This document shows, one piece after another, positions 53,897 to 60,826 of a stretch of 64,000 nt of DNA (positions are counted from its first letter, which is position 1; every line of letters starts with the position of its first letter). The stretch is from an uncultured Litoreibacter sp. (GTDB lineage: Bacteria; Pseudomonadota; Alphaproteobacteria; Rhodobacterales; Rhodobacteraceae). Both the position numbers and the translations under genes were made by a program. Location of the stretch: contig CANMWQ010000003.1 of assembly GCA_947501685.1 (NCBI GenBank), positions 186,001 through 250,000 of the forward strand. Direction: 5' to 3'. The notes below the pieces were generated by a model. It made no database searches, was not told the origin of the DNA, and saw only the letters and a program-made list of their open reading frames with translations.

Positions 53897-54243
53897 CACG
53901 CGACCTCCATGTCGAAGCTGACGCAGATGGCGGCGTTCGCAATGACGGTGACGCCGGAGCCGTCGGGTTTGGGCACGTCCAGCCCACCTTTGACGACGTT
54001 GATCTTGGGCTGGCCGTAAGGAAAGACGTCGAGCAGCTTTGAGGTGTCCACCTTGTCCGGCTGCTGCACGCCAATCTCGACGTCGATCAGCATGGCCTCT
54101 TTCGGGAACCCAAAGGCGGGTGCCACGCTCACCGAATTGTGCCACAGCGCGTTCTTGATCGCGCGCAGTGCCGCTTGCGTATAATCCGTGCGACGCAGGG
54201 AGGTCCCCATGCCGAACTCGTTGAGAATGCGCGTCTTGGCCAT
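53896..54243 (-). CDS. Lin0512 family protein, first copy
   Basis: 115 residues from ATG 54243, with GGGGGAGAG before it. The same plan as the next gene: RILNEFGMGTSLRRTDYTQAALRAIKNALWHNSV, GFPKEAMLIDVEIGVQQPDKVD, and GVTVIANAAICVSFDMEVA. Identity to its neighbour is moderate (IGVQ-PDK core, DYT-A—RAI—AL-H). A longer open frame to 54435 lacks conservation. The pair is transcribed toward the SGNH gene and divergent from the ilv leader. Confidence 0.85.
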   Translation of the reverse strand: MAKTRILNEFGMGTSLRRTDYTQAALRAIKNALWHNSVSVAPAFGFPKEAMLIDVEIGVQQPDKVDTSKLLDVFPYGQPKINVVKGGLDVPKPDGSGVTVIANAAICVSFDMEVA

Positions 54244-54513
54244 GCTCTCCCCCTCTTTGGTTGCCATAAAGGGGTGAGCCATACCGTGGATCAGAAGGCA
54301 AGCAGCTTTGGCGCGAAACCGGCCTGCGATCGGAAGGCATTGGTCGAAACAGGGCCTTATGACGCGCTCTATTTTGCTGTTCTTCCGGGTTGAGGCGTAT
54401 CTGCGCAACAAAAATACCCAAAAAAATGCACACACGACAGATTATTCAGCGCTTTGGCTGTTGACCCCCCTCATTGCGCTGATAATGTCCTTTGCAACAT
54501 GAAAGGGCCCTCA

Positions 54514-54561
54514 ATGGCACAAGTACACGTCATTCTAGGATATGAGCGCATGGGTCGGTAA
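54514..54561 (+). CDS. ilv operon leader peptide
   Basis: A 15-codon open frame MAQVHVILGYERMGR with AAAGGG at 7 bases before its ATG. It carries the run Val-His-Val-Ile-Leu, coded GTA CAC GTC ATT CTA with GTA and CTA, codons that look rare in this genome. It is followed by pairing segments and a strong terminator ahead of ilvI, the setup of branched-chain amino acid attenuation. A start at 54499 in the same frame has no ribosome site. Confidence 0.75.
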   Translation: MAQVHVILGYERMGR

Positions 54562-54614
54562 TCCGACAACCATAACGGTTTCCATGCGCCCCCGCCAAGA
54601 TCGGGGGCTTTTTT
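54546..54614 (+). promoter_or_regulatory. Transcription attenuator before ilvI
   Basis: After the leader codons, GCGCATGG (54546-54553) can pair with CCATGCGC (54582-54589), and GTCGG-TAAT-CCGAC (54555-54568) forms a small hairpin inside. The terminator is GCCCCCG (54588-54594), a 7-base loop, CGGGGGC (54602-54608) and six T (54609-54614). The first pairing overlaps the terminator stem by only two bases, so mutual exclusion is partial. Stalling at the Val/Ile/Leu codons would favour read-through into ilvI. Confidence 0.75.
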
Positions 54615-54661
54615 GTGAGCGAAGCAGGCAAACGTAGACGACAGAAGCGGAGAGACAGAAG

Positions 54662-56419
54662 ATGGCACGTCAAATGACCGGAGCGGAAATGGTGGTTCAG
54701 GCGCTGATCGATCAGGGCGTGGACACGATCTTTGGCTACCCCGGCGGCGCGGCTCTGCCGATCTATGATGAACTGTTTCAGCAAGACAAGATTAAGCATA
54801 TCCTTGTGCGCCATGAACAGGGCGCGGCCCATGCGGCGGAAGGCTATGCGCGCTCCACCGGCAAGCCGGGCGTCGTTCTGGTGACCTCCGGCCCCGGGGC
54901 GACGAACACCGTCACCGGGCTGACCGACGCCTTGTTGGACTCGATCCCGATCGTGGTCATCACGGCTCAGGTTCCGACCTTCATGATTGGCACGGATGCC
55001 TTTCAGGAGGCAGATACGGTTGGCATCACCCGGCCCTGCACCAAGCATAATTATCTGGTGAAAGACACGGATGTTCTGGCCGGTGTCATGCATGAGGCCT
55101 TCCATGTGGCCACAACGGGCCGCCCCGGTCCGGTGTTGATCGACATCCCCAAGGATGTACAATTTGCCAAGGGCAGCTATGTTGAGAAAAACAAAGCGCC
55201 AACAGGGCATTACGCGCCGAAGTTGAAAGGCGATATCGACCAGATCACAGCACTTGCCGCGCTCATGGAGACCGCCAAACGACCCATCATCTATTCAGGC
55301 GGCGGCGTCATAAACTCCGGCGACAGCGCGACCGCGCTGCTGCGCGAGTTGGCGAAAGAGACAAACTTCCCTGTGACCTCCACGCTGATGGGGCTTGGTG
55401 CCTATCCGGCCTCCGGCGGGCAATGGCTGGGCATGTTGGGGATGCACGGGCTTTATGAAGCCAATATGGCGATGCATGATTGCGATCTGATGATCAATAT
55501 CGGCTCACGGTTTGATGACCGGATCACGGGGCGCATCGACGCGTTCAGCCCGAAATCGAAAAAGGCGCATATCGACATTGATCCGTCCTCGATCAACAAG
55601 GTGATCCATGTGGATGTGCCAATCATCGGCGACGTGGCCCATGTCTTGGAGGACCTGTTGCGGGTCTGGAAGTCGCGGGGCCGCAAGACCCATGGCGAGG
55701 GGTTGGCCAAGTGGTGGAAGCAGATCGAGGAATGGCGTGCAATCCGTTGTTTGGATTACAAAAACACCGAAAAAGTGATCAAACCTCAATATGCGTTGCA
55801 GCGCCTTGAAGCGCTGACAAAAGACCGCAAGGATCGCTACATCACCACCGAGGTGGGGCAGCATCAGATGTGGGCCGCGCAATATCTGGGCTTTGAAGAC
55901 CCGAACCGCTGGATGACCTCCGGGGGGCTTGGCACGATGGGCTACGGCCTGCCTGCCTCCCTTGGGGTTCAGGTGGCACACCCGGACGCGTTGGTAATCA
56001 ACGTCGCGGGGGAGGCCTCCTGGCTGATGAATATGCAAGAGATGGGCACCGCGCGGCAATATAATCTGCCGGTCAAGCAGTTCATCCTGAACAATGAGCG
56101 GCTGGGCATGGTGCGCCAGTGGCAGGATTTGCTGCATGGCAACCGCTATTCGCATAGCTGGTCCGAGGCCCTGCCCGACTTCATGCTTTTGGCGCAGGCC
56201 TTCGGCGCGAAGGGCATTACCGTCTCAGATCCGTCTGACGTTGATGACGCGATCATGGAGATGCTGAAATTTGACGGCCCCGTGGTGTTTGACTGCCTTG
56301 TGGAGAAGCATGAAAACTGCTTCCCGATGATCCCGTCAGGTGCGCCGCATAACGAGATGCTGCTGGGCGATGCCGGGGTGGCCGACGCGATTGGCTCCAC
56401 CGGCGCGGTGCTGGTTTAG
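54662..56419 (+). CDS. ilvI: Acetolactate synthase large subunit
   Basis: 585 residues. Catalytic ThDP enzyme that makes acetolactate and acetohydroxybutyrate for valine, leucine and isoleucine. Catalytic glutamate in VRHEQGAAHAAEGYARSTG near 50, DSIPIVVITAQVPTFMIGTDAFQEAD, the FAD-region GGGVINSG, and the ThDP site VINVAGEASWLMNMQEM, where alphaproteobacteria have GEAS or GDAS in place of GDGS. The C-terminus has NNERLGMVRQWQDLLHGNRYSHSW. Preceded by the attenuator; AGCGGAGAG before the ATG. Confidence 0.96.
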   Translation: MARQMTGAEMVVQALIDQGVDTIFGYPGGAALPIYDELFQQDKIKHILVRHEQGAAHAAEGYARSTGKPGVVLVTSGPGATNTVTGLTDALLDSIPIVVITAQVPTFMIGTDAFQEADTVGITRPCTKHNYLVKDTDVLAGVMHEAFHVATTGRPGPVLIDIPKDVQFAKGSYVEKNKAPTGHYAPKLKGDIDQITALAALMETAKRPIIYSGGGVINSGDSATALLRELAKETNFPVTSTLMGLGAYPASGGQWLGMLGMHGLYEANMAMHDCDLMINIGSRFDDRITGRIDAFSPKSKKAHIDIDPSSINKVIHVDVPIIGDVAHVLEDLLRVWKSRGRKTHGEGLAKWWKQIEEWRAIRCLDYKNTEKVIKPQYALQRLEALTKDRKDRYITTEVGQHQMWAAQYLGFEDPNRWMTSGGLGTMGYGLPASLGVQVAHPDALVINVAGEASWLMNMQEMGTARQYNLPVKQFILNNERLGMVRQWQDLLHGNRYSHSWSEALPDFMLLAQAFGAKGITVSDPSDVDDAIMEMLKFDGPVVFDCLVEKHENCFPMIPSGAPHNEMLLGDAGVADAIGSTGAVLV

Positions 56420-56420
56420 C

Positions 56421-56885
56421 ATGGCGCAGAACATCTACTTCTTTGGTCAAAACGGCCTGCCGGATCCCAATGTCTGGGAGGTCGCTTTGTCCGAGCTGAA
56501 AGGCAATTACACGCTGGATGTGGAAGAGCGCGAGGAGGCAGCCCCTGTTTACGGCGAGGTCCTGGTCGGGGGAGAAGAACTGATCCAGTTCGAGCTTTAT
56601 ACCCATACGCAGACGGCCAAAGGGTTTGACGGAGAATCCGGGCAATCCATTTTCAACCAAGAGATCGAGCTGGCCAAAACCACCCGCTCCGGCGGCGATC
56701 CCGAGATAAATGCCGAGCTGAGCAAAACCACGGAGCTTTTGGTGCTGGCCGTGGCTGAAACCGACCGCCCCGACGAGCAAGTCGCCCGTGAGCTTGAGCC
56801 GTTTATCGACTGGCTGCATGCGACCTCCAAAGGTCTTCGTTATGTGGACGGAGTTGGATTTTTCGACGCAACGACACGGGTTTAG
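56421..56885 (+). CDS. Conserved hypothetical protein in the ilv operon
   Basis: 154 residues from ATG 56421 (MAQNIYFFGQNGLPDPN). It is acidic and soluble, without recognisable domain; the middle has a beta-rich stretch (YGEVLVGGEELIQFELYTHT) and the end an alpha helix with a C-terminal strand. It begins 1 base after the ilvI stop and ends 32 bases before ilvH, so it is part of the ilvI-ilvH transcript. I do not recognise a function. Being held between the two synthase subunits, a link to that enzyme is possible. Confidence 0.75.
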   Translation: MAQNIYFFGQNGLPDPNVWEVALSELKGNYTLDVEEREEAAPVYGEVLVGGEELIQFELYTHTQTAKGFDGESGQSIFNQEIELAKTTRSGGDPEINAELSKTTELLVLAVAETDRPDEQVARELEPFIDWLHATSKGLRYVDGVGFFDATTRV

Positions 56886-56917
56886 CCCGTGATCTTGACC
56901 TAACAAAGGGAAGCGAT

Positions 56918-57481
56918 ATGTCGCCTCTGAAGATCAAAAAGGGCACGTCCCGCAAATCGGCCTATGACCTCAAAGATCCGCATGCGGATGTGAGTGAGCG
57001 TCACACACTGGCCTGTATCGTCACCAATGAGGCAGGCGTCTTGGCTCGTGTCATCGGGCTGTTTTCGGGCCGGGGCTATAACATTGAAAGCCTGACTGTG
57101 GCGGAGATTGACCATGAAGGGCATCGCTCCCGGATTACCGTGGTAACCAGCGGCACGCCGGAGGTGATCCAGCAGATCAAGGCGCAGCTGGGCCGCATGG
57201 TGCCGGTGCATGACGTGCATGACCTGACCGAGGAAGGCCCCGCCGTGGAGCGCGAGCTGGCCTTGTTCAAAGTGGCGGGCTCTGGCGACAAGAGGATCGA
57301 GGCCATTCGTCTGGCGGAGATTTTCCGCGCCAATGTGGTCGACAGCACGCTGAAGAGCTTCGTTTTCGAGATGACAGGCACGTCGGAAAAAATCGACGCT
57401 TTCGCCGATTTGATGCGCCCTCTGGGTCTGGTCGAGGTGGCGCGCACAGGCGTCGCGGCCCTGTCGCGCGGCGAGGTTTAA
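56918..57481 (+). CDS. ilvH: Acetolactate synthase small (regulatory) subunit
   Basis: 187 residues. N-terminal ACT domain HTLACIVTNEAGVLARVIGLFSGRGYNIESLTVAE, the valine-feedback site, and the C-terminal second domain from GDKRIEAIRLAEIFRANVVDSTLKSF on. The N-terminus has a 25-residue extension typical of alphaproteobacterial IlvH. It activates IlvI and gives valine inhibition. AAAGGGAAG precedes the ATG. Confidence 0.96.
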   Translation: MSPLKIKKGTSRKSAYDLKDPHADVSERHTLACIVTNEAGVLARVIGLFSGRGYNIESLTVAEIDHEGHRSRITVVTSGTPEVIQQIKAQLGRMVPVHDVHDLTEEGPAVERELALFKVAGSGDKRIEAIRLAEIFRANVVDSTLKSFVFEMTGTSEKIDAFADLMRPLGLVEVARTGVAALSRGEV

Positions 57482-57499
57482 TATCCCAACTGGCCTCAT

Positions 57500-57534
57500 G
57501 GCCAGGGCCCGTGTGGGGGAGGCCCTGGCCTTTA
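57500..57534 (+). terminator. Terminator after ilvH
   Basis: GGCCAGGGCC (57500-57509), 11-base loop, GGCCCTGGCC (57521-57530), then TTTA. A perfect 10-bp stem 19 bases after the ilvH stop. Confidence 0.8.
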
Positions 57535-57797
57535 TGCGAGCCGCCCTGCCCTGAGAGAAAGCGCATCCGCTATGAGGGGCAGATGCGCCTCCCGTCGGTG
57601 GGAGGAGAGAGGCCGCCCGCGTAAAAGAGCCCATGGCAGGACAAGGGAACACCATCGGCCCTCGACCGCCTCCCGCTCGATTTGGAAGCCGACACTCCGT
57701 CCAAAGCAGAACGGCCGAACTGTCGCCCAAACCAGAGGGGAGCGGTGTGTCCGAACCGGGGTTCCGTTGTGTTGACGCCCGGCTCAGATCTCTGCGC
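57535..57797. other. Intergenic region without a supported gene
   Basis: Plus-strand open frames here (57572-57775 and one running to 58181) are arginine/proline-rich and have no ribosome site, so I do not call them. I see no RNA gene or repeat. The gap separates ilvH from the convergent EF-hand gene. Confidence 0.6.
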
Positions 57798-58034
57798 TTA
57801 GGCCTCGGGGATCAGGCCCGCCTCTTGCGCGGCCACCATCTCGGCCTCGTCAATCACACCATCTGCGTTGGCGTCGATTGCGCCGAACCCTTCTGCGGTC
57901 AGCGTCGGGTATACGGCCAGCAACTCAGTAAAGGAGGCAACTCCGTCGCCGTCAGTGTCCACATCGGACATGGCGGCCAGCCCAGCGCCGCTCAGCGCGA
58001 GGGTCGTGGTGAGTGCAATAAGAACCTTCTTCAT
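57798..58034 (-). CDS. Small exported EF-hand protein
   Basis: 78 residues. Signal peptide MKKVLIALTTTLALSGAGLAAM, then two calcium-binding loops: DVDTDGDGVASFTE and DANADGVIDEAEM, each with acidic residues at positions 1, 3, 5 and 12. It probably binds Ca2+ in the periplasm. GGAGACC is upstream of the ATG. Single gene; role unknown. Confidence 0.85.
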   Translation of the reverse strand: MKKVLIALTTTLALSGAGLAAMSDVDTDGDGVASFTELLAVYPTLTAEGFGAIDANADGVIDEAEMVAAQEAGLIPEA

Positions 58035-58396
58035 ATCAGGTCTCCTTGGTTTGGTGTCTTGGGGTATGAGCCACCCGATCGGTGCCTCATGAGGTCAACA
58101 TGCGGGGAATGCGGTTTGCGCATAAGAGGCCCGGCGCGCTTGCGTCATTTTCCGCGACGCGTCGCCGGTTTGGCCGGGTAGCGCGCGCGCTGCGTTGCCG
58201 AGCAAGGCCGGGTGTAAGACTGCCCCCCGAAATCGGCGATCTTTGTCGCATCCTTCGCTCTCAAATCGGCGGGAAATGTGCGCCCTGTCCGGCCTTCGCA
58301 GAGGTCGCGGTGAAGCAGGCGAGGTCGCAGTGTGACAACCTGAGGGGGTACGAATCGTGTCAGAGTGATGTGACAGCAAGCTTGACGGAGCGCCCT
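58035..58396. promoter_or_regulatory. Divergent intergenic region before the Rieske oxygenase gene
   Basis: The 362-base gap between the EF-hand gene (-) and the oxygenase gene (+) has no ORF I trust. Near the oxygenase are TGTGACA at 58331-58337 and again at 58369-58375, and TGTCA-N8-TGACA at 58358-58375. These could be operator half-sites, but evidence is thin. An arginine-rich open frame runs through it. Confidence 0.35.
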
Positions 58397-59545
58397 ATGA
58401 TTACGGATCTCTCATCAGTTAAACGCCCCATCGCGCAGGCGAACGGCCTGCCAAACGCGCATTACACCGATCCCGCCACCTTCGCGGAAGAGCGAGACGC
58501 GGTGCTGCATGCCAGCTGGACCGGGCTTGCCGTGGCAGCCGACGTGCCTGAAAACGGCGATGCCAAACCACTGGAGTTCCTGGGCCTGCCGCTTTTGTTG
58601 ATCCGCGACAAGGATGGCGCTGTGCGGGTGTTTCAAAACACCTGCCGCCACCGTGGCATGATCCTTGTCTCCGAGCCGCGCAAAATTGATGGCGCGATCC
58701 GCTGTCCCTATCATTCATGGTGTTATTCGACAAAAGGCCAGCTGGTTGCCACGCCGCATGTCGGCGGGCCGGGGCAGAACACCCATGCCGAGATGGACCG
58801 CGACACGCTGGGGCTGATCGAGATCCGCTCGCATATCTGGCGCGATATCGTGTTCATCAACATCTCCGGCCAAGCGCTACCCTTTGAGGAGGTCCATGCC
58901 GAGCTGATCGCACGGTGGGCGGAGGTGGATCAGCCGCTCTATCATGGCGGCCCGGCCTCGGCCTTTCAGCTGCCGGTTGACACCAATTACAAGCTGGCCG
59001 TGGAGAATTACTGCGAAAGCTACCACCTGCCGTGGATCCATCCCGGCCTGAACAGCTATTCGCGGCTGGAGGACCATTATAATATCGACGCGCCCGGCAA
59101 GTTCTCGGGGCAAGGCACGCTGGTCTACCGCCAGTTGCAGGGCGCAGATGGTGGGCGTTTTCCCGATTTTGACGGGCTGAGCGCGCAATGGGATGAGGGG
59201 GCGGAGTATGTGGCGCTCTATCCCAACGTGCTCTTGGGGGCGCAGCGGGACCATGCGTTTGCAATCATTCTGGAGCCGCGTTCGGTCGATCATACCGTTG
59301 AGCATGTGCATATTTACTACGCCCGGCCTGATGTCGATGACGCGCTGAGGCAACAGAATGCAGAGCTGTGGCGCGGGGTGTTTGAGGAGGATATTTTCGT
59401 GGTCGAGGGGATGCAGAAGGGCCGTTATGGACCCGGCTTTGACGGCGGGCGTTTCAGTCCCGCGATGGACGGGCCGACGCATTGTTTTCACCAGTGGGTT
59501 GCCGACCGGATCCTGGATCATCGTCAGGCCCATGCCGCCGAATGA
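58397..59545 (+). CDS. Rieske non-heme iron oxygenase, alpha subunit
   Basis: 382 residues from ATG 58397 (GACGGAG upstream). Rieske [2Fe-2S] ligands in CRHRG near 83 and CPYHSWCY near 103 give CxH-17-CxxH. The catalytic domain has the mononuclear iron site in VENYCESYHLPWIHPGL (two histidines) with an aspartate expected near LWRGVFEEDIFVVEG, as in GbcA and carnitine oxygenase type enzymes. These demethylate quaternary amines or hydroxylate aromatics. No ferredoxin reductase is next to it, so electrons must come from elsewhere. Its stop overlaps the next small gene by 14 bases. Confidence 0.88.
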   Translation: MITDLSSVKRPIAQANGLPNAHYTDPATFAEERDAVLHASWTGLAVAADVPENGDAKPLEFLGLPLLLIRDKDGAVRVFQNTCRHRGMILVSEPRKIDGAIRCPYHSWCYSTKGQLVATPHVGGPGQNTHAEMDRDTLGLIEIRSHIWRDIVFINISGQALPFEEVHAELIARWAEVDQPLYHGGPASAFQLPVDTNYKLAVENYCESYHLPWIHPGLNSYSRLEDHYNIDAPGKFSGQGTLVYRQLQGADGGRFPDFDGLSAQWDEGAEYVALYPNVLLGAQRDHAFAIILEPRSVDHTVEHVHIYYARPDVDDALRQQNAELWRGVFEEDIFVVEGMQKGRYGPGFDGGRFSPAMDGPTHCFHQWVADRILDHRQAHAAE

Positions 59546-59765
59546 CATAGCGGGCGAGACGCTGGACGCGCGGTTGCTGGACGCGCATGCGCGAGGCGAC
59601 CGGCCTGCCCTGATCGCGCTTTATCTTGAGGCCGGGGAGACAGCACAAACCGAGGATGCCGCCGGATTTTATCTGACGCATGCCTATGTGTTCGCGCTGG
59701 AAACGGGGGACAGGCGTGCCTCCGATATCAAGGCGCGGCTGGTCGCTATGGGACGTGAACGTTAA
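59532..59765 (+). CDS. Small hypothetical protein downstream of the oxygenase
   Basis: 77 residues from ATG 59532 (MPPNDIAGETLDARLLDAHARG). It looks like one helical hairpin unit: LDARLLDAHARGDRPALIALYLEAGETAQTEDAAGFYLTHAYVFALETGD (read in parts), similar to a single Sel1/TPR-like repeat. It overlaps the Rieske gene by 14 bases, so is coupled to it. Function unknown. Its stop overlaps the stop of the convergent next gene. Confidence 0.6.
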   Translation: MPPNDIAGETLDARLLDAHARGDRPALIALYLEAGETAQTEDAAGFYLTHAYVFALETGDRRASDIKARLVAMGRER

Positions 59766-60133
59766 GCGCCAACCAACTGCAAATGCGGTGCTTTTTGTGG
59801 CAGAACAGTCGGGAGCTCAGGGATGTCATCCACCCGCAGATCGCGCATCAAGATGATGCGGCCCAGTCGTTTGGTCTGCTGTTTCGCAGCCGTGGCCTCT
59901 TCAAGGATCTGGTATTGGGTGAAGCATTCGCCGTCTTCGCTGCGGAACACAAATCCCAAAAACGACTGTTCAAACTCGCCGAGCCAATCTGTCGGAATAT
60001 CAATCTCACCGATATGGGTGTAGGCCGCAGAGCCGCTTACGGGTCGCATCCGAACCTTCATAGGGATCTTGTCGCCGGACGGCGTCAACATCGCCCCGCG
60101 CACCACTTGTACCGTTTCGGTTTTACCGCTCAT
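59762..60133 (-). CDS. Hypothetical protein
   Basis: About 123 residues from ATG 60133, with AAGGA 8 bases upstream. Mixed composition: KVRMRPVSGSAAYTHIGEIDIPTDWLGEFEQSFLGFVFRSEDGECFTQYQILEEA in parts suggests a small beta-rich domain. No signal or membrane segment. No family recognised. It is convergent with the small gene after the oxygenase, ends overlapping by 4 bases. Confidence 0.6.
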   Translation of the reverse strand: MSGKTETVQVVRGAMLTPSGDKIPMKVRMRPVSGSAAYTHIGEIDIPTDWLGEFEQSFLGFVFRSEDGECFTQYQILEEATAAKQQTKRLGRIILMRDLRVDDIPELPTVLPQKAPHLQLVGA

Positions 60134-60290
60134 CACACAGGTCCTTACTCGTAACTCACTGTGCCATTTTTACACAGATACAGCCAGCCGCTTTGGGCAG
60201 AATAACGCCCCGAAACGCAATGTTTCTGGGGACAAAATGGCGAATGCTCCCCTCATTGTCCGTCGATTGGTGATTGCGCTTGGGTCACAA

Positions 60291-60316
60291 GAAAAAGGGG
60301 CACCCGAAGGTGCCCC
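60291..60316 (-). terminator. Intrinsic terminator with C(UUCG)G tetraloop, minus strand
   Basis: Read on the minus strand: GGGGCACC-TTCG-GGTGCCCC followed by TTTTTC. The 8-bp stem with the stable UUCG tetraloop lies 105 bases after the stop of the 62-residue gene at 60421-60609 and probably ends its transcript. Confidence 0.85.
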
Positions 60317-60420
60317 GTAGAGTTTCGCTGATCAGGCTCTTCGTTGATACCGCCCGGTACTTTTCTGCCTGCGGCCTGATCCTCGTCCCGACGCCGGGCG
60401 TGCCCTGCGTCGGTGTCTCT

Positions 60421-60609
60421 TTATGCGTTTGGGGTGTCTCTACCGTCTGGCTCTTTGGCCACCCCTTTGAATGGACCGTCAGATTTCTTCTTGTCTAGAA
60501 ACTGACCGGTTCGTTCATCCCGTTTCATCCATTTGCCATCGGATGTTTGAAATTGCGTGCGAGCCGTCACGGCTCCTCGTCGATAGTTATCCCCAGTATT
60601 TCGGGCCAT
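60421..60609 (-). CDS. Small basic hypothetical protein
   Basis: 62 residues (MARNTGDNYRRGAVTARTQF). Very hydrophilic and basic, rich in Lys, Arg, Asp and Gly; ACAAGGAG is 7 bases before the ATG, an excellent ribosome site. The WMKRDERTGQFLDKKK part recalls small proteins of unknown function in Rhodobacteraceae. It has its own terminator. Perhaps nucleic-acid binding, from charge only. Confidence 0.7.
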   Translation of the reverse strand: MARNTGDNYRRGAVTARTQFQTSDGKWMKRDERTGQFLDKKKSDGPFKGVAKEPDGRDTPNA

Positions 60610-60784
60610 AACGTTCTCCTTGTGTATTTTATCCACCAACAATTCACAGGACTTATCCTTTTCAGTGGACACTTCTCAGCACGCTATTGATCGCCAAACC
60701 CGACCGTGTTTTCTCCTTCGTTATCGACCCGAGAGGGCCGGAATGGTTTTCCCCGCAGCGTGCTATGCTAGTGCGGGTAGAGCC

Positions 60785-60812
60785 GGGGGTTGGTGTTGAC
60801 GCACCGACCCCC
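60785..60812. terminator. Hairpin downstream of nrdJ
   Basis: GGGGGTTGGTG (60785-60795), loop TTGACG, CACCGACCCCC (60802-60812). 11-bp stem with one G:T pair, 15 bases after the nrdJ stop. No T-run in the nrdJ direction, so it may act with Rho or protect the 3' end. Confidence 0.5.
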
Positions 60813-60826
60813 AACCTTCAATTTCC

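Noticed and set aside
57633-58181. Plus-strand open frame after ilvH
   Set aside because: Overlaps the EF-hand gene on the other strand, lacks a ribosome site, and is Arg/Pro-rich.
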